Positions 6,340 through 6,993 of a stretch of 6,993 bases of DNA are shown one piece after another (the stretch's first letter is position 1; each line of letters begins with the position of its first letter). The DNA is from an uncultured Erysipelotrichaceae bacterium (lineage in GTDB: Bacteria; Bacillota_I; Bacilli_A; Erysipelotrichales; Erysipelotrichaceae): contig OMUX01000172.1 of the NCBI GenBank assembly GCA_900314345.1, positions 1-6,993 on the forward strand, read 5' to 3'. The translations under genes and the position numbers were made by a program. The notes under the pieces were generated by a model, which made no database searches, was not told the DNA's origin, and worked only from the letters and a program-made list of their open reading frames with translations.

Positions 6340-6804
6340 GTGAGCGGCATCGGGGATCTTCTGAAGCCGGAACTGATCCGGCTTCATGTACATGCGGAGA
6401 ACTGGGAAGAGGCGGTTGTCAGATCGACAGAACCGTTTCTGGAACAGAATGTCTGTACAAAGGACTACGTGGATGATATCATCCGGGGCGTCAGGGAGTA
6501 CGGACCTTATATCGTGATTGCAAAGCATACGGCCTTGCCGCATGCAAGAAGTGAATGCGGTGCATTGAAGACAGCACTTGGCATAACGGTGCTGGAGAAT
6601 CCTGTCTGCTTTGGCAATGAGGATAACGATCCGGTGAAGTATCTGTTTCCGCTGAGTGCGGTGGATGGCACACAGCATATGGAAGCACTGGCGGATCTGG
6701 TCGAGCTTCTGGGTGATGAGCGTTTCTACAGGGTGCTGGATGAAGCATCCTCTGAGAAACAGATGTATGAAGATATCGTTCTTTGGAGGGGAAAGAGAGA
6801 ATGA
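6340..6804 (+). CDS. PTS EIIA component, second copy
   Basis: A 154-residue, full-length EIIA of the UlaC/PTS_EIIA_2 family. The active-site motif ALPHARSE has His68 (codon 6541-6543), and NEDNDPVKYLFPLSA matches the first copy. The N-terminal start GDLLKPELIRL aligns with the usual family start and with LVDLLQPSLIRL in the regulator, so GTG 6340 places the start correctly. An in-frame TGA at 6319-6321 blocks extension and no ATG or ribosome site is present upstream, an unusual start next to a promoter. Its stop overlaps the next ATG (ATGA at 6801-6804). It duplicates the function at the start of the window and probably serves a second permease or shares the first. Confidence 0.93.
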   Translation: MSGIGDLLKPELIRLHVHAENWEEAVVRSTEPFLEQNVCTKDYVDDIIRGVREYGPYIVIAKHTALPHARSECGALKTALGITVLENPVCFGNEDNDPVKYLFPLSAVDGTQHMEALADLVELLGDERFYRVLDEASSEKQMYEDIVLWRGKRE

Positions 6805-6993
6805 AAAAGGTTTACCGCGCATTGGTCTGCTGCAGGGCAGGCATGGGAAGCAGCACACTGCTGAAGATCAAGGCTGATCAGGTAATCAGTGAAAACAGCT
6901 ATCCGATTGAAACGGAATACGGAACACTGGATTCCCTGATGTACTACAAGGGAGATCTGGTGATCACCATGGCTGATCTTGCGGAAGAGATCA
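6801..6993 (+). CDS. PTS EIIB component, second copy (3' truncated)
   Basis: Sixty-four codons plus one base are visible before the window ends. It has the same CRAGMGSS loop with Cys11 and differs from the EIIB at 296 at only 8 of 64 residues. ATG 6801 overlaps the EIIA stop, and GGAGGGGAAAG at 6785-6795 is a good ribosome site within the EIIA coding end. The order EIIA-EIIB repeats that at the left edge, so an EIIC gene may follow beyond the window. Confidence 0.95.
   Translation, partial: MKKVYRALVCCRAGMGSSTLLKIKADQVISENSYPIETEYGTLDSLMYYKGDLVITMADLAEEI

Noticed and set aside
5953..6858. 301-codon antisense open frame across the regulator end and second EIIA
   Set aside because: Composition is shadow-like, and it runs over a terminator, a promoter and two clearly real sense genes.
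1..6993. tRNA, rRNA, CRISPR, insertion sequence, attachment site
   Set aside because: Nearly all of the window is coding on the + strand; no repeat-spacer pattern, transposase or tRNA-like cloverleaf was seen.

Overview
The window is a gene-dense, single-strand (+) stretch of a phosphotransferase (PTS) carbohydrate locus. It most likely comes from a Bacillota (Firmicutes) bacterium. The reasons are strong AGGAGG-type ribosome binding sites, a PRD-type PTS-controlled regulator, intrinsic terminators with U tracts, and tight operon packing. Base composition looks about half GC and lysine is mostly AAG, which could suit Erysipelotrichia or a related gut lineage, but the genus cannot be fixed from this sequence.

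Layout. Positions 1-1962 encode a three-gene PTS permease of the ascorbate/UlaABC superfamily: a 5'-truncated EIIA, a free EIIB and a UlaA/SgaT-type EIIC. A strong hairpin-plus-T terminator (1982-2020) follows EIIC and probably lowers transcription into the next genes. Positions 2049-3569 encode two enzymes three bases apart: a single-domain SIS sugar-phosphate isomerase of the KdsD/GutQ/KpsF type, and a class I pyruvate aldolase of the DHDPS/N-acetylneuraminate lyase family. After a hairpin (3587-3615) comes a two-helix membrane protein of unknown function (3654-4178). It overlaps by ATGA a 694-residue PRD regulator (4175-6259) built as HTH-HTH-PRD1-PRD2-EIIB-EIIA. The regulator ends at an intrinsic terminator (6273-6303). 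A candidate promoter right behind it drives a second EIIA gene and a second EIIB gene, the latter cut off by the window end.

How it may work. The permease imports and phosphorylates an acidic or keto sugar. The aldolase and isomerase feed the product into central metabolism, and the regulator reads the phosphorylation state of the PTS. The enzyme pair does not match ascorbate catabolism: no UlaD/E/F/G-type gene is present. A pyruvate aldolase next to an arabinose-5-phosphate-isomerase-type enzyme would fit catabolism of a 3-deoxy-2-keto sugar acid such as Kdo, giving pyruvate plus arabinose 5-phosphate and then ribulose 5-phosphate. That is a hypothesis from gene content only.

Other points of note are the duplicated EIIA-EIIB pair (87% identical over the visible EIIB), a PRD1 domain without histidines, and a second EIIA whose GTG start coincides with the predicted transcription start, suggesting a leaderless message.
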